Below, piece by piece: positions 32,266-41,943 of a stretch of DNA of 64,000 bases. Positions within the stretch are counted from its first letter, which is position 1. Each line of letters begins with the position of its first letter. The notes beneath the pieces were generated by a model, which made no database searches, was not told the DNA's origin, and saw only the letters and a program-made list of their open reading frames with translations. The stretch is from positions 62,001 to 126,000 of the forward strand of contig CAVOLM010000065.1 in the NCBI GenBank assembly GCA_963696675.1. The letters are read 5' to 3'. Source of the stretch: DATBVX01 sp963696675. GTDB lineage: Bacteria > Pseudomonadota > Gammaproteobacteria > Steroidobacterales > Steroidobacteraceae. Made by a program: the position numbers and the translations under genes.

Positions 32266-34684
32266 CGCTCGCCGGATTTCAGGGTGAAGCGGAACTGGGT
32301 CTTGCCGACCAGCACCATGTCGCCGTCCTGCAGGGCGTGGCGGCGGCTGATGCGGGAATCGTTGATGTACACGCCGTTGGTGCTGCCGAGATCTTCGATC
32401 ACTGTCGCGCCGCCCGCGATCACGATGCGCGCGTGATGGCGGCTGACGTACGTTGGTGTCGATCTGGATGTCGTTGTCATCGGCACGTCCGATGGCAGTA
32501 GCTTTCTTGTTGATGACGTGCACGATCTCCGATTCACCGTCCAGGCGCACCAGCAATCGCATTGCTGAATCGGCACCGGGTTGACGGCTACCTCCGGCCT
32601 GGAGACAGGCTCGGGCTCGGGCGCTTCGGCGCTCAGCCGGCGGATATCACGCTGGATGTTGCCGATGATCTCGCTGCTCGCCTTGAGCTCGCCTTCGAGC
32701 CGCGCAACGGCGGAGTCGCGAGTGGCCAGCGTGTCCTGCAGGTGCCGGATCTGGCCGCGCTGTTCTTCGAGCGTGCGTTGCGCAATGGAACTCTGATCGG
32801 ATCTCTGCCTGAGCTGCGACTCGAGCCGCAGCATTGAATCCTCGGCAGCGCGCAGATCGCCCTCCAGCCGCGCGATGCTCTCGGCCTTGTCGCGCAGCTC
32901 CTTCTCGAGTGCGGTCAGGGTCTCGGCCTGATCATCGACCGTCTTCTGCAGGGTGTTGATGCGCTCCGAGCGCGTGGCGACTTCGGCGATCTTCACCCGC
33001 AGATCGGTTTCCATCTGCGCGACCCGGGCTTCCTTCTCACCGACCGCCGTTGCGATGTCCGACCATTTCTCCTTCCAGGTGTCGAGCTCACGCACATGGG
33101 CGTCGGCCAGTTCCGCCTGCATTCGGCCGCGGGTCTCAAGCTCGGCGATGCTGCGCACACGCATGGCCAGCTCGGCCTCGAGCCCGGCAGTTCTCTTTTG
33201 TTCGGCCTGCAGCACGGCGGCCAGCGACGCGAGCTCGTTACCGCGCTCCGAGAGTTGTGCCCGCAATTCATCCAGCGTGCTGTTGACGGCGATCTGTGCC
33301 TGCTCGCGCTCGCGCGCCTGCACGGCAGCGTTGCGCAGATCCTCGAGACTCTTCTCGATGCGGGAGTCGCGCTCCGCAACCTCGCCCTGCAGGCGCGAGA
33401 CCTCGGCCGCGTGCGTCCCGATCCGACGCTCCAGTTCCACCATTACGCTGCTGGAATCCTGGCGACAATGCGCGCAGGCGCTCCAGCTCCGAGGCATGCC
33501 CGTTCAGGGCAGCATCGCGCGTTGCGATCTCGGCTTTGAGCTCCACGATCAGCTGCATCGCGCTCTTGTATCTGCGCATGCACAGCGGCGAACTCCCCTG
33601 AGCGCCGCTCCATGTCAGCTTCGAGACCGGAAACACGTTCGAGCTGCCTGGCGATTTCCTGCTCGCGCACGAACAGCTCGTCCTCGTAGAGGTTGCGCCG
33701 CACCTCCAGGCTCTGCAGCGCCTCGATGCAGCTCTGAGCCTGGCGTTCGCTGGCGCGCATGGCTTCGTCGGCCGCTATCATTCTGCGCGTGTGCTCCTGC
33801 AGCTCCCGCGCCATCTCCAGTCGCGCCTCTTCCTTGTCACGCAGTTGCGCATCCAGCGCCGCGATTCGCGCCTCGCGTTCCGCGAGATCTTGCTGTGTCG
33901 CGCGTGTTTCGCCGTAGGCCTGCTCGATTTCGCCGCGCAGCCGTTCGATGGTCTGATCGCGATCGGCTGCCGAGTGCTCCATTTCCGCAATCTGGTTGCT
34001 GCGCGCCACGATCTCGGCATCGAGTAAGGCCAGCCGGGCATCGCGAGCTTGCAACGTATCCGCCAGCGCGGCCTTCTCCACGTCGAGGGCGTCGCGTTGC
34101 TGCTCCAGCACCCGGATCTGCTCGGCACGCGCCGCCAGATCGCCCTTGAAGCGTGTGATCGTCGCACCGCGCGCCTCGACATCCGCGGCCAGACCAATAC
34201 GGGTTTCCTCGAGATCGGCGATGCGACCCAACAGGTCGATCTTGTCCTTCTCGATCGCACGGGCCTGACGCTCGGCATTGCGTTGTGCTTCGCCGGCTTC
34301 CTGGGCCTGCTGTTCAGCGCGGCTCAGCCCCGCCGTGCGGGCTTCCAGCTCCAGCTCCAGGCGCTCGAGTACCTGGTCGCGTTCGCGCAAGCGCCGATCC
34401 GCGGTCTCGCGCTCGCGTTCAGCGCGGGCGAGGAGCTGCTCCAGATCGGCGATGCGCCCCGACTTGGCGTGCAGACTCGCTTCCAGGGAACGGATCGTGT
34501 CGAAGATGGCAGGCTCGCCGCCTTCCGGGCTTGCTGGCGCTGGCGGCGCGCCGAGGAATCGGCGTTGGCGCGCGCGTCACTCGCCACGCCACGTGCCGAC
34601 TCGAACGCTCGCTACGTCGAGTGCCGGCAGCTCGTCCGTGCTGTCCGCATCGATGGTCTTGTTATGAGTCTGGTCCGCCCGCAT
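32262..34684 (-). CDS. Long coiled-coil protein with C-terminal FHA domain (five or more frameshifts)
   Basis: After repair this is about 800 residues. It begins near 34684 (MRADQTHNKTIDADSTDEL); breaks near 34605 and 34540 lead into LGAPPAPASPEGGEP. About 600 residues of heptad-rich coiled coil follow, full of Glu, Arg, Ala and Leu. The C-terminal 95 residues are an FHA domain with RADDNDIQID, VSRHHARIVI, LGSTNGVYINDSRI and GDMVLVGKTQFRF. Further breaks lie near 33575, 33460, 32565 and 32460; the 32565 one needs a base added. FHA binds phosphothreonine, so the kinases at 8198 or 20576 could supply the signal, but nothing here links them directly. Confidence 0.75.
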
Positions 34685-34875
34685 GCTCATCGTCGATGAG
34701 CCCCCTTCTTGTCCCGAGGGTTTAGTTTTGTCATCAAGGCCGCGCCGTACTGCGCTGACCCGTCACCTCGCCAGTGAGTCGCATCCACCGGCGAAACGCA
34801 AGCGCAGACTAAACATAAGGAGCCCCGCGAGGCAAATCTGAACGTCCTGCGGTATGCTGTGTCCTGAGCAGCGCC

Positions 34876-35653
34876 TCAGCGCGCGTCGAGAAACTCGCGC
34901 AGTTGCTGCATCACGACCTGCGGTGCCGCAGCGAAGGATTCCGCACCAGGATCAGGCAGATCCAGACTCCTTGCTCCCCGCAGCGACTGCCAGGCGCGCG
35001 AGCCAGGCTCCGAGAGATCATCCTTGGATCGAGCGAGGAGCATCGGCTGCCTGATGAGCGGCAGTCGTTCGACGCTTCGTAGTCCTGCGCGGCGATGCTG
35101 ATCCATTGGGCCTGCCGGGCCGTTGTGAAGCAGCCGTCCAGGAATCCCGCTGCGGCATCGACCGACAGTGAGTGATCCCCGCCGCCAACCGACGACGGCG
35201 AAACGAGGACCAGTTGCCGCACGATCTGCGGCCGGCCGAGTGGCGAGCTCGGCCGCGATCAGCGCACCCGCTCCGCACCCGAGCACGTCGAGCTGACGGA
35301 AATGCATCGTGTCGATGAAATCCCCCATGGCGCCCGCATAGTCCGCGATCGAACCGCGGCGCGGCGGCGCATCAGATTCGCCACAGCCGGGAAGATCCGG
35401 CGCGTAGACGGATCGATCATGCGCGAATCTCCGGCAGCAGCCTGATGAACATGCGGCTGGATCCGGTTTCAGCATGCAGGCACAGCAACGTCGTGCGCTC
35501 ATCGAAGCCGCCGCTCGCCGGAAATGCCGTGCGCACGTTGAGCTGCCCGAAACGGCATTCGAAATACGCGCGCCGCACGCGAATCTCACCGCCACCGGTG
35601 ACGCCGCGTTGCTTCGTGCCATGACCTGCACTCTTCTTCATGCTCCGATCCAT
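34876..35653 (-). CDS. Alpha/beta-hydrolase-like protein lacking the nucleophile Ser (three frameshifts)
   Basis: Pieces in three frames join into about 258 residues: RTAFPASGGFDERTTLLCLH, SRMFIRLLPEI, VYAPDLPGCGESDAPP, DFIDTMHFRQLDVLG, RQLVLVSPSSVGGGDHSLS, then LPLIRQPMLLARSKDDLSEP. The pattern GYGxSD.P and a C-terminal acid in ARSKDDL fit the alpha/beta hydrolase fold. The nucleophile elbow reads LGCGAGALIAAELA where GxSxG is expected, so the catalytic Ser is Gly. The stop of the ygiD-type gene lies inside the first codons, a 16-base overlap. It may be a non-catalytic member or may use a different nucleophile. The breaks are near 35415, 35225 and 35065. Confidence 0.65.
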
Positions 35654-36439
35654 ACGCTCAGCATCGATATCGAACCCATCACCAGCTCGTCATTGAAGAA
35701 TACCAGCGGTTCTGCGTCGTCCTGCAGGGCGAGCGCATAGAGCAGCGGCAGGTAGTGCTCGGGGGTGGGGATCGCGCCGCTCGCCGCTGCATGCAGAGTG
35801 TGATAGTCGATCAGCGCCGCGTGCTCGCGCGCCTGCATCTTGTGCACGCGCGGCCGCATTGAATTCCACCGCCCACTCGTAGCCCGTGCGTCGCCGCCAG
35901 TCCATCAACGCGAGGTTGTGCACTATGTTACCGCTGCGCGAGCACCAGGACCCCTTCCGCGCGCAGCGGCGCGAGCTCTCGCCCGAGGTGGTAGTGGAAC
36001 GCGGCAGGCTGCGTCGTATCGAGGCTCAACTGAATGACCGGCACGTCGGCGCGCGGATACATCAGGCGCAGCACGCTCCAGGCGCCGTGATCCAGGCCGC
36101 GAGTGTGATCGAGACGCACCTGGGCGCCTTGAATCAGGTTCACGATGCGGTTGGCGAGCTGCGGGTTGCCCGGGAGCGCGAGTACTGAACCTGGTACAGT
36201 TCGCGCGGGAATCCATAGAAATCGTGAATCGTCGCGGGCGCTCGCGTCGCGCTGACGTGCACGTCGCGCGTTTCCCAGTGCGCCGACACGCACACGATCG
36301 CACGCGGCGTCGGGAGGCGCTCGCCGAGTTCACGCCAGGCGCGACTGAAGGCGTTGTCCTCGATCGCATTGAGGGGCGAGCCGTGGCCGACGAATAGCAC
36401 CGGCATCTTGCCGCCCGGCGCAGCACCTGGTTGATTCAT
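35638..36439 (-). CDS. ygiD: DODA-type extradiol ring-opening dioxygenase, YgiD-like (three frameshifts)
   Basis: ATG at 36439 (MNQPGAAPGGKMPVLFVGHG). Family motifs: FVGHGSPLNAI (metal His), CVSAHWETRDVHV (second His), IHDFYGFP, LDHGAWSVLRLMYP, VIQLSLD. After a one-base repair near 35930 comes VLASGNIVHNLALMDWR, the signature SGN-x-VHNL. The C-terminus has ARE-H-A-ALIDYH, PTPEHYLPLLYALA and NDELVMGSISMLSV. The enzyme group opens catechol rings such as DOPA using a divalent metal, and YgiD is the E. coli member. Breaks lie near 36180 (base missing), 35930 and 35860 (base extra). It overlaps the hydrolase gene by 16 bases. Confidence 0.87.
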
Positions 36440-36483
36440 TCACTCGCCGGATGATCGGTCAGGCCGACCACGCGCAAGCTGGA

Positions 36484-36633
36484 TCAATGGCGCTTGAAGT
36501 ACTGGATTGCGCGCTCGTGCCGTAGTGCCGCCGCGCGAGTCGCGAAAGTGCCGAGGTTGCGGCGCCGCCCGGTTCGCGGATTGGTCTTGCGCGAGTAGAG
36601 CCGGTACTGGCCGGTCTTGAGCTTGCGGATCAC
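36484..36633 (-). CDS. Conserved small basic protein of 49 residues
   Basis: Intact 49-codon gene. GTG start at 36633 with GAGGAGAG eight bases upstream. The product begins MIRKLKTGQYRLYSRKTN and ends AIQYFKRH. The sequence, with a Lys/Arg-rich middle and the TFATR-AAALRHERAIQYF helix, is one I have seen as a conserved hypothetical in Gammaproteobacteria; no function is known to me. Its stop lies 45 bases before the ygiD-like gene and its start 14 bases after the superoxide dismutase gene, so all three are likely one transcript. Confidence 0.75.
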   Translation of the reverse strand: MIRKLKTGQYRLYSRKTNPRTGRRRNLGTFATRAAALRHERAIQYFKRH

Positions 36634-36647
36634 TTGACTCTCCTCGC

Positions 36648-37233
36648 TCAGCGCAACGGCTTTCGATCGTTTTCCAGTTCAGGTTGTTGAGCACGATCTC
36701 GGCGTATTCCTCGCGCCCTTTGACCCCGAAGTCCTTGAGATACGCATGCTCCCAGAGATCGAGCAGGATCACCGGCTGCAGATTCGCCGGCAGTCCCAGG
36801 TGATGCTCGTCGATCCAGAAGGTGAGCAGGCGGTTGTTGGCGCGATCGCGGGCACTCATGACCCAGCCGATGCCACGAGTCTTCGCGACGGCGAGGAAAC
36901 GCTCGACGCCAGGCCTTCTCACCTCCATAGGTGATGTCCATCGCTTCCGCCAGCACGCTCGAGGCGGAGATCTTCGATCCAGGACCCCCGAGCGATTCGA
37001 AGAACAGTTCGTGCAACATCATTCCGTTGAACTCGAAAGCCGAGACGATGCTCCCAGCCCTCCTGCCCCGCGTTGCCGTTGCCGCGCAGGGATTTCTCGA
37101 GCAACCGGTTGGTGTTCTCCACGTAGCCCTTGTAGAGCCCCAGGTGGTCCTCGAACGCCTGGCTGGAAATGCCCTCGACTTCTGTAAGATCGAATTCGCG
37201 GACCTGATAGGTCACCCGGGTGCTGCGTTCCAT
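36648..37233 (-). CDS. Fe/Mn superoxide dismutase family protein (three frameshifts)
   Basis: ATG at 37233 (MERSTRVTYQVREFDL). Pieces: ISSQAFEDHLGLYKGYVENT (first metal His region), FNGMMLHELFFESLGG (second His), GIGWVMSARDRANN, then PVILLDLWEHAYLKDFG (D-x-WEHAY carries the Asp and last His). The protein would be about 190 residues, near the family's 190-200. Breaks lie near 37045 and 36920, with another near 36660 to reach the stop at 36648. The N-terminal His region differs from E. coli SodB (HLGLYKGYV in place of HYGKHHAGYV), so it belongs to a divergent SOD subgroup. Confidence 0.75.
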
Positions 37234-37310
37234 GCTTGCTCTCCTTTGCACTGCGTCAGACGAGGGTCGAGCCCGTTTCACGTTCAGTCGCCTGCATCGC
37301 AAGCTCCTGC

Positions 37311-38443
37311 TCACGCCGCGGCGACAATCGGCGCCGGCGCCGCGCGCGCCTCCAGGCTCGCGCGCTTGAAGTGATCGGCGGCGATGCCGAGGGACTCAGA
37401 AACTCTGCGATCGGACCCCAGCTCATGATCTGGCAGCTCACCGACTTGATCGTGAGCAGAATCGGTGTGGCGAGGAGCAGTGCCACCGACGCCCCAGATC
37501 CATCCCCAGACCCACAGGCCGAGAAACACGATCAGCGGACTGAGCGCCAGCCGGCGTCCGAGCGCGAGCGGCTGCACCAGCTGACCTTCGATCGTCGCTG
37601 CAATGAGATACGACAACGCGACACCGAACGCCGGCCCGAGCGTGTCATGCGTGAGTATCGCAACGATCGTGAGCACGGTCAGCGTGGTGGCGGAACCGGC
37701 GTAGGGAACAAAATTGAGCACGCCGGCCATCACGCCCCACAGCAATGGCGTGGGGAGATCGAAGGCGTACGCGATGCCAGCGGTGACCGTACCGAGGCCA
37801 ATGTTGATGAGCGTGATCGTGCCGAGGAACCGGGATAACTCGCGGCGTGCACGTTCCACGATGATGACGGCGTGGCGTGCCGCAGTGCTGCGCCTTCGGC
37901 CGGCACCCAGGCGCGCCAGCAAGGGAGGCCCGGAAGCGAGCAGAAAGAAAGTCAGGAAGAACACGCCGGCCACCGGAACGAGTGACCCCGGGCGTCTTGC
38001 GGAGCAGGCCGCGGTTGTCTGTGGAAATATCGGGCGAGGCTTGAAAGGAGCCGCCCGCCACGCGCTCCGCCTGGGCGGCGACCTTGTCAATCCGCACTGC
38101 CACCTGCTGCAGTGGGCGAAGCTTCCTCTCGACGTCCGAGAGCACGCTCGGCGCCCGCTCGAACCAGTCGCGCGCTGGTTCCATGGTCACGCGCACCAGT
38201 GTGGCGAGAACAGCGACCACGGTGAGCATTACGATAGCTGCCGCAATGCTGTTCGGGATGGCGAAACGACGCAGCCGTTCGACGGCTGGGCGAAAGAATC
38301 ACAGCAAAGAAAACTGCCAGCGCCACTGGCATCGTGAGATCGCGGGCGAGGTGTAGTGCCGCGCCAACCGCGACGATCGCAAGAATCACCACGGCCCTCG
38401 CCGGCAGGGCCGACCTCAACCCTGCCGGCTCATGGCCTATCAC
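37311..38443 (-). CDS. Second AI-2E/PerM-family membrane protein (several frameshifts)
   Basis: Pieces join into about 370 residues. An N-terminal TM pair (AVVILAIVAVGAALHLARDL, MPVALAVFFAVIL) and MLTVVAVLATLVRVTMEPAR precede the soluble PSVLSDVERKLRPLQQVAVR. Then come GVFFLTFFLLASGPPL, ITLINIGLGTVTAGIAYAF, WGVMAGVLNFVPYAGSA and EGQLVQPLALGRRLALSPL, the family's diagnostic C-terminal half. Breaks lie near 38290, 38000, 37490 and 37400. The end near 37311 is the best joining choice; a stop at 37256 in another frame is possible. The other family member, at 18369, is intact. Confidence 0.75.
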
Positions 38444-38449
38444 TGTCGG

Positions 38450-39013
38450 TTACTTCGACTTGATCTGCAGCTCGTTCTGCACGTCCTTCACGCCACCGAC
38501 GGAGCGCGCCAACTCACCGGCGCGATCCTTCGCCGCTGCGGAGTCGACGAAGCCGCCGAGCTGCACGACACCGGAACGCGTGTCCACGTTGATTTGATGC
38601 GCCTTGGTGGTTTCGTCTTCGATCAGCTTGGTCTTCACCGAGGCGGTGATGGTTGCGTCATCGACTACCTGGCCAGCCGACCGGTCAGCGGCCACCTTGG
38701 TCGACTTGATCTGAATGTTATTGCGCACTTCCTTTACGCCAGTGACGCTCTTCGCGGCTTGGGTCGCGGCGGCCTTCTCGGCTTCCGTATCGACGGTGCC
38801 GTTGAGCTGCACCACGCCTTTATAGGTGTCTACATTCACCTCACCGGCCTTGACCACGTCGTTGTCGACCAGCGCCGTCTTGACCTTGCCGGTCAACACG
38901 CTGTCGTCGACCGTTTCGCCGGCGCTGCGTTGCGTGGGCGTTGACGAGCAGGCTATCAGGGCAAGCGCGCTCAGCAGCGCAGTTGCCGAACCGAGAATCA
39001 ATGATCGTTTCAT
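38450..39013 (-). CDS. Two-BON-domain lipoprotein (OsmY-like)
   Basis: Intact, 187 residues. A signal peptide ends in lipobox LIACS. Two BON domains (about 45-110 and 120-185) each show the pattern [V/I]xxKVKT.L..D..... I[NV]VDTxxGVVQLxGxVD. BON domains bind phospholipid surfaces in osmotic-stress proteins such as OsmY and DolP. The hairpin in the leader at 39085-39100 may affect transcription. It is followed by the AI-2E-type gene, 6 bases away, and may be in its operon. Confidence 0.9.
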   Translation of the reverse strand: MKRSLILGSATALLSALALIACSSTPTQRSAGETVDDSVLTGKVKTALVDNDVVKAGEVNVDTYKGVVQLNGTVDTEAEKAAATQAAKSVTGVKEVRNNIQIKSTKVAADRSAGQVVDDATITASVKTKLIEDETTKAHQINVDTRSGVVQLGGFVDSAAAKDRAGELARSVGGVKDVQNELQIKSK

Positions 39014-39084
39014 GCGAGTCTCCTATTGTTGCCTATATCGAGTAACTAAACTTTCCAACTTCGGGCCGTAGCGACCCGCCGCGC

Positions 39085-39100
39085 GCTGCACGTGTGCAGC
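39085..39100. repeat. Hairpin GCTGCAC-GT-GTGCAGC
   Basis: Perfect 7-base arms with a 2-base centre, in the 155-base gap between the small lipoprotein and BON genes. GCGAC and GTCGC outside it can pair further. No T run follows, so it reads as a leader structure or a weak stop. Confidence 0.35.
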
Positions 39101-39168
39101 ACGAGTCGCTTCAGCCTCGGTGTCGGGGGCGGAGCGTCAATCACCAACGCGCTCCGCCCTCAAATCCG

Positions 39169-39381
39169 TTATTGCTGTGGGGGCTGCTGTTCGGGTTGAT
39201 CGCTCGGCGGCGTCTGTTCCGGCGGCGGCATTTCAGCCGGCGGAGTCGACGGTTCCTGCTGAGGTGACATGGTGTCTTCCGCTGGCGGCGGAGTTTCCGT
39301 GGGCGCAGTTTCGGGGCGCTTGCAGCCAGCCAGCGCGAAGAGCGACAGAAGTGCCGCGATCATCAGGTACTTACTCTTCAT
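39169..39381 (-). CDS. Small Pro/Glu/Gln-rich lipoprotein, sigma-54-promoted
   Basis: ATG at 39381 (MKSKYLMIAALLSLFALAGC), a textbook lipoprotein signal with LAGC. The mature 50 residues are nearly all Pro, Glu, Gln, Thr and Ser (ETPPPAEDTMSPQQEPS), so the product is a disordered envelope tether or spacer. A perfect -24/-12 promoter lies at 39456-39471 on this strand, so expression should depend on sigma-54 and an activator. Confidence 0.75.
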   Translation of the reverse strand: MKSKYLMIAALLSLFALAGCKRPETAPTETPPPAEDTMSPQQEPSTPPAEMPPPEQTPPSDQPEQQPPQQ

Positions 39382-39726
39382 GTGGTCTGCCCTCATTACA
39401 GATACAAGGTCATCCGTCGCGCGAGCGGTCGAACCGCGCGCTGCGGTAGGGATGGTGCAAGGGGTGTGCCACGCGCTTCGGGGCTCGCAGGGGGTCCTGC
39501 ACGGGCTCCTCCGATGTGCCCGCTAGACGCGATGCATTAGGAAGCGGAATCAGGCAATTGAATATCGCCTGTCGGACAAACACCTACACGCGAGGGGAAA
39601 TTCGTCCTAGACGCGGATCAGTGAACGCCGCTCCAGCGCTTTGAGGCGATACGTTACAAAGCTTCCCAACGGTTGATGCAGAAATTGCACTTGCCGTGAG
39701 TTCCGAAATCACCGCCAGGGGAAGCA
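39382..39726. other. 345-base intergenic region
   Basis: Divergent region between the small lipoprotein (-) and the sigma-54 activator gene (+). It holds the minus-strand sigma-54 promoter at 39456-39471 and a short dyad TGTC-G-GACA at 39570-39578 that could be an enhancer site. No open frame or RNA gene is evident. Confidence 0.6.
39456..39471 (-). promoter_or_regulatory. Sigma-54 promoter of the small lipoprotein gene
   Basis: Minus strand TGGCACACCCCTTGCA: TGGCAC, five bases, TTGCA. The GG and GC are ten bases apart, the fixed -24/-12 spacing. The start codon is about 75 bases downstream. Confidence 0.85.
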
Positions 39727-40733
39727 ATGGACACCACTGTTGTTACATCACTGCATGAGAAGGGTCTGGGCAATGTACTTGGGACATCGTCCGCCATGCG
39801 AGCGATGTTCGATCTGATTCAGCGCGGCGCGCCGACCGAGGCCACGGTGCTGCTGCTCGGCGAAAGCGGCGTCGGCAAGGAGGTGGTCGCGGAAGCGATC
39901 CATCAACTCAGCGAGCGCGCCAGCGGACCGCTGATCGCCATCAACTGCGCCTCGATTCCGGCGACCCTGATCGAAGCGGAGCTGTTCGGCTACGAGAAGG
40001 GAAGTTTCACGGGCGCCTCGCGCTCGCACGCCGGCGTATTCGAGCGCGCCGATCGCGGCACGCTGTTCCTCGACGAGATCACCGAGATGCCGCTCGAGAT
40101 GCAGACGCGCCTGCTGCGCGTGCTGGAGACCGGGCGCTTTTTCCGGGTGGGCGGCACGCAGGAGATCCGCACGGATTTCCGCGTGATCGCGGCCACCAAT
40201 CGCGATATTCCAGACGCGGTGCGCGAGCGGCGGCTGCGCGAGGATGTCCTGTACCGGCTGGCAGTGTTTCCGATCTGCGTTCCGCCGCTGCGCGATCGTG
40301 CGGACGACTGCGAGCTGCTGGCGGATCACTTCCTCGCCGAGCTCAACAGCCGCGCGCATGTCGGACAAGCGCTTCTCGGACAGCTCACGCGCGGTGCTGC
40401 GTCAGCATCAATGGCCCGGCAACGTGCGTGAGCTGCGCAACGCCGTGGAGCGCGCCTTCATCATGGCAGATTCGGAGCTCGAGCTTGCGCCCACGATACT
40501 TCCCCGACTAGATTCATCGATGAGCTGATGAATCTACGGGCCAGACCGTGGTCCTGCCGTTGGGATCGCGCCTGGACGAGGCGGAACGATCACTGATCGA
40601 GGCCACGCTGGAGCATTTCGACGGTAACAAGCGACGCGCCGCGGAAGTACTGGGCTGCAGCCTCAAGACCCTGTACAACAAGCTCAACCGGTACGCACGC
40701 GAGACCACCTGGGTCCAGGCGCATTCTTCGTGA
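39727..40733 (+). CDS. Sigma-54-dependent activator without a receiver domain (two frameshifts)
   Basis: The AAA+ domain begins near residue 18, directly after a short N-terminus, with GESGVGKE (Walker A, 45-52), KGSFTGAS (the GAFTGA loop that contacts sigma-54), FLDEITEMP (Walker B), AATNRDI and REDVLYRLAVFP. Breaks near 40370 and 40530 are repaired to give SSRAVLRQHQWPGNVRELRN and then a Fis-type DNA-binding helix pair, NKRRAAEVLGCSLKTLYNKL. No receiver, GAF or PAS domain is present, so its activity may be set by synthesis, a partner or the adjacent REC-only protein. PspF is a known one-domain case. It is flanked by sigma-54 promoters. Confidence 0.9.
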
Positions 40734-40755
40734 GGTCCGCTAAACAGGAAAAAGC

Positions 40756-41388
40756 ATGGCACGTGTGTTGATTGCAGATGACCATGCGGTGGTGCGCGCG
40801 GGGCTCAAGCAGTTCCTGGTCGAGGACCGTGGCATCAGCGCGATCGGGGAAGCGTCCACCGGGCGTGAAACGCTCGATCGGCTGCGCGCGGAGAGCTGGG
40901 ATCTCGTGATCCTCGATATCGGCATGCCGGATCGCAGCGGCATCGATATCCTGCAGCAGATCCGCGCGGTTCACGATCGCACCCGCGTGCTGGTGCTGAG
41001 CGGCTACCCCGAGCGGCAGTACGCGTTGAACGTGCTGCGTGCCGGCGCCAGCGGGTTCATCGAGAAGGGCACGGCCCCGGAAGAGCTGCTGCGCGCCGTG
41101 CGAGCAGTGCTGCAGGGAAGGCGTTACGTCAGCGCGACACTCGCTGAACAGCTGGTGGGCGAGCTCGACAGCGACGCCGACAAACCCCTGCACTCACGGC
41201 TCTCGGAGCGCGAATTCCAGGTCTTCTGCAAGCTCGCCGCCGGACGGGCGGTATCCGAGATCGCTGCCGAGCTGTGCCTGAGCGTTAAGACGGTGAGTAC
41301 GTATCGCAGCCGTATCCTCGCCAAGATGAGCTTTCATACCAATGCGGATCTGACCTCCTACGCGCTGCGCAATCAGCTGATCAACTGA
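40756..41388 (+). CDS. NarL/LuxR-family response regulator
   Basis: Intact, 210 residues. The REC domain (1-120) has acidic D8/D9, phospho-acceptor D54 (VILDIGMPD), Ser85 and Lys107. The LuxR HTH (145-205) has LSEREFQVFCKLAAGRAVSE and AELCLSVKTVSTYRSRI. It is the DNA-binding partner for a histidine kinase of the HisKA_3 type, which lies nearby at 41910-43347. It starts 22 bases after the sigma-54 activator gene, so the two are probably co-transcribed. Confidence 0.95.
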   Translation: MARVLIADDHAVVRAGLKQFLVEDRGISAIGEASTGRETLDRLRAESWDLVILDIGMPDRSGIDILQQIRAVHDRTRVLVLSGYPERQYALNVLRAGASGFIEKGTAPEELLRAVRAVLQGRRYVSATLAEQLVGELDSDADKPLHSRLSEREFQVFCKLAAGRAVSEIAAELCLSVKTVSTYRSRILAKMSFHTNADLTSYALRNQLIN

Positions 41389-41520
41389 GATCATGACCCA
41401 TTGAGTACTTGCGCAGTTTCGTTCAGCAAAGGGGCAAGACTACGCAGGACGTCGGACGGCGCTGATAGCGGGGTCGGGCGCAAAGGGAGAAAATAGGACC
41501 ATGGCAGTAGAGTACAGTTC

Positions 41521-41943
41521 GTGAGTGCTAGCAGCAAGGAAACATTGAGAGTTCTGATCGTTGAGGATTCGCCGATCGTGGCCGAGCGACTGAAGGAGGC
41601 GCTGCGAGAAATACGCGCCGTCCGGGTCACGGACACGATCGATCGCGAGACCAAGGCTGTTGAGGCCATCGCGCGCGGCGGCGTCGATATCGTCATCCTC
41701 GATCTGCGACTCAACCGGGGCACCGGATTCGGCGTGCTGCGCGCGCTCGCCACCGACCGGGGCGAGCGTCCCACCGTGATCATCTTCACCAACTATGATC
41801 TGCCGGAATACCGCCGCCAGGCGCTGGCTCTGGGCGCAGACTACTTCCTCGACAAGGCCCGCGACTTCGAACGCCTGCCCCAGATCATCGAGACCATACG
41901 CGACCAGCGTCAGCCGCCAGGACTCGTCCCCAGCTTCACCTGA
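41521..41943 (+). CDS. Stand-alone receiver-domain protein
   Basis: GTG start, 140 residues, a single REC domain. D16/D17-type acidic pair (VEDSP), phospho-acceptor D61 (VILDLRLN), Thr at FTNYD and Lys at FLDKARDF. No output domain. Single-domain receivers relay or buffer phosphate, or control a partner by contact. Its last 34 bases overlap the end of the histidine kinase gene on the other strand, so the two transcripts converge. It could serve the activator at 39727, which lacks its own receiver; that is inference. Confidence 0.9.
   Translation: MSASSKETLRVLIVEDSPIVAERLKEALREIRAVRVTDTIDRETKAVEAIARGGVDIVILDLRLNRGTGFGVLRALATDRGERPTVIIFTNYDLPEYRRQALALGADYFLDKARDFERLPQIIETIRDQRQPPGLVPSFT

Noticed and set aside
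40757..40772. TGGCACGTGTGTTGAT at the start of the LuxR-type gene
   Set aside because: It lies over the start codon and the -12 half is TTGAT, not TTGC.
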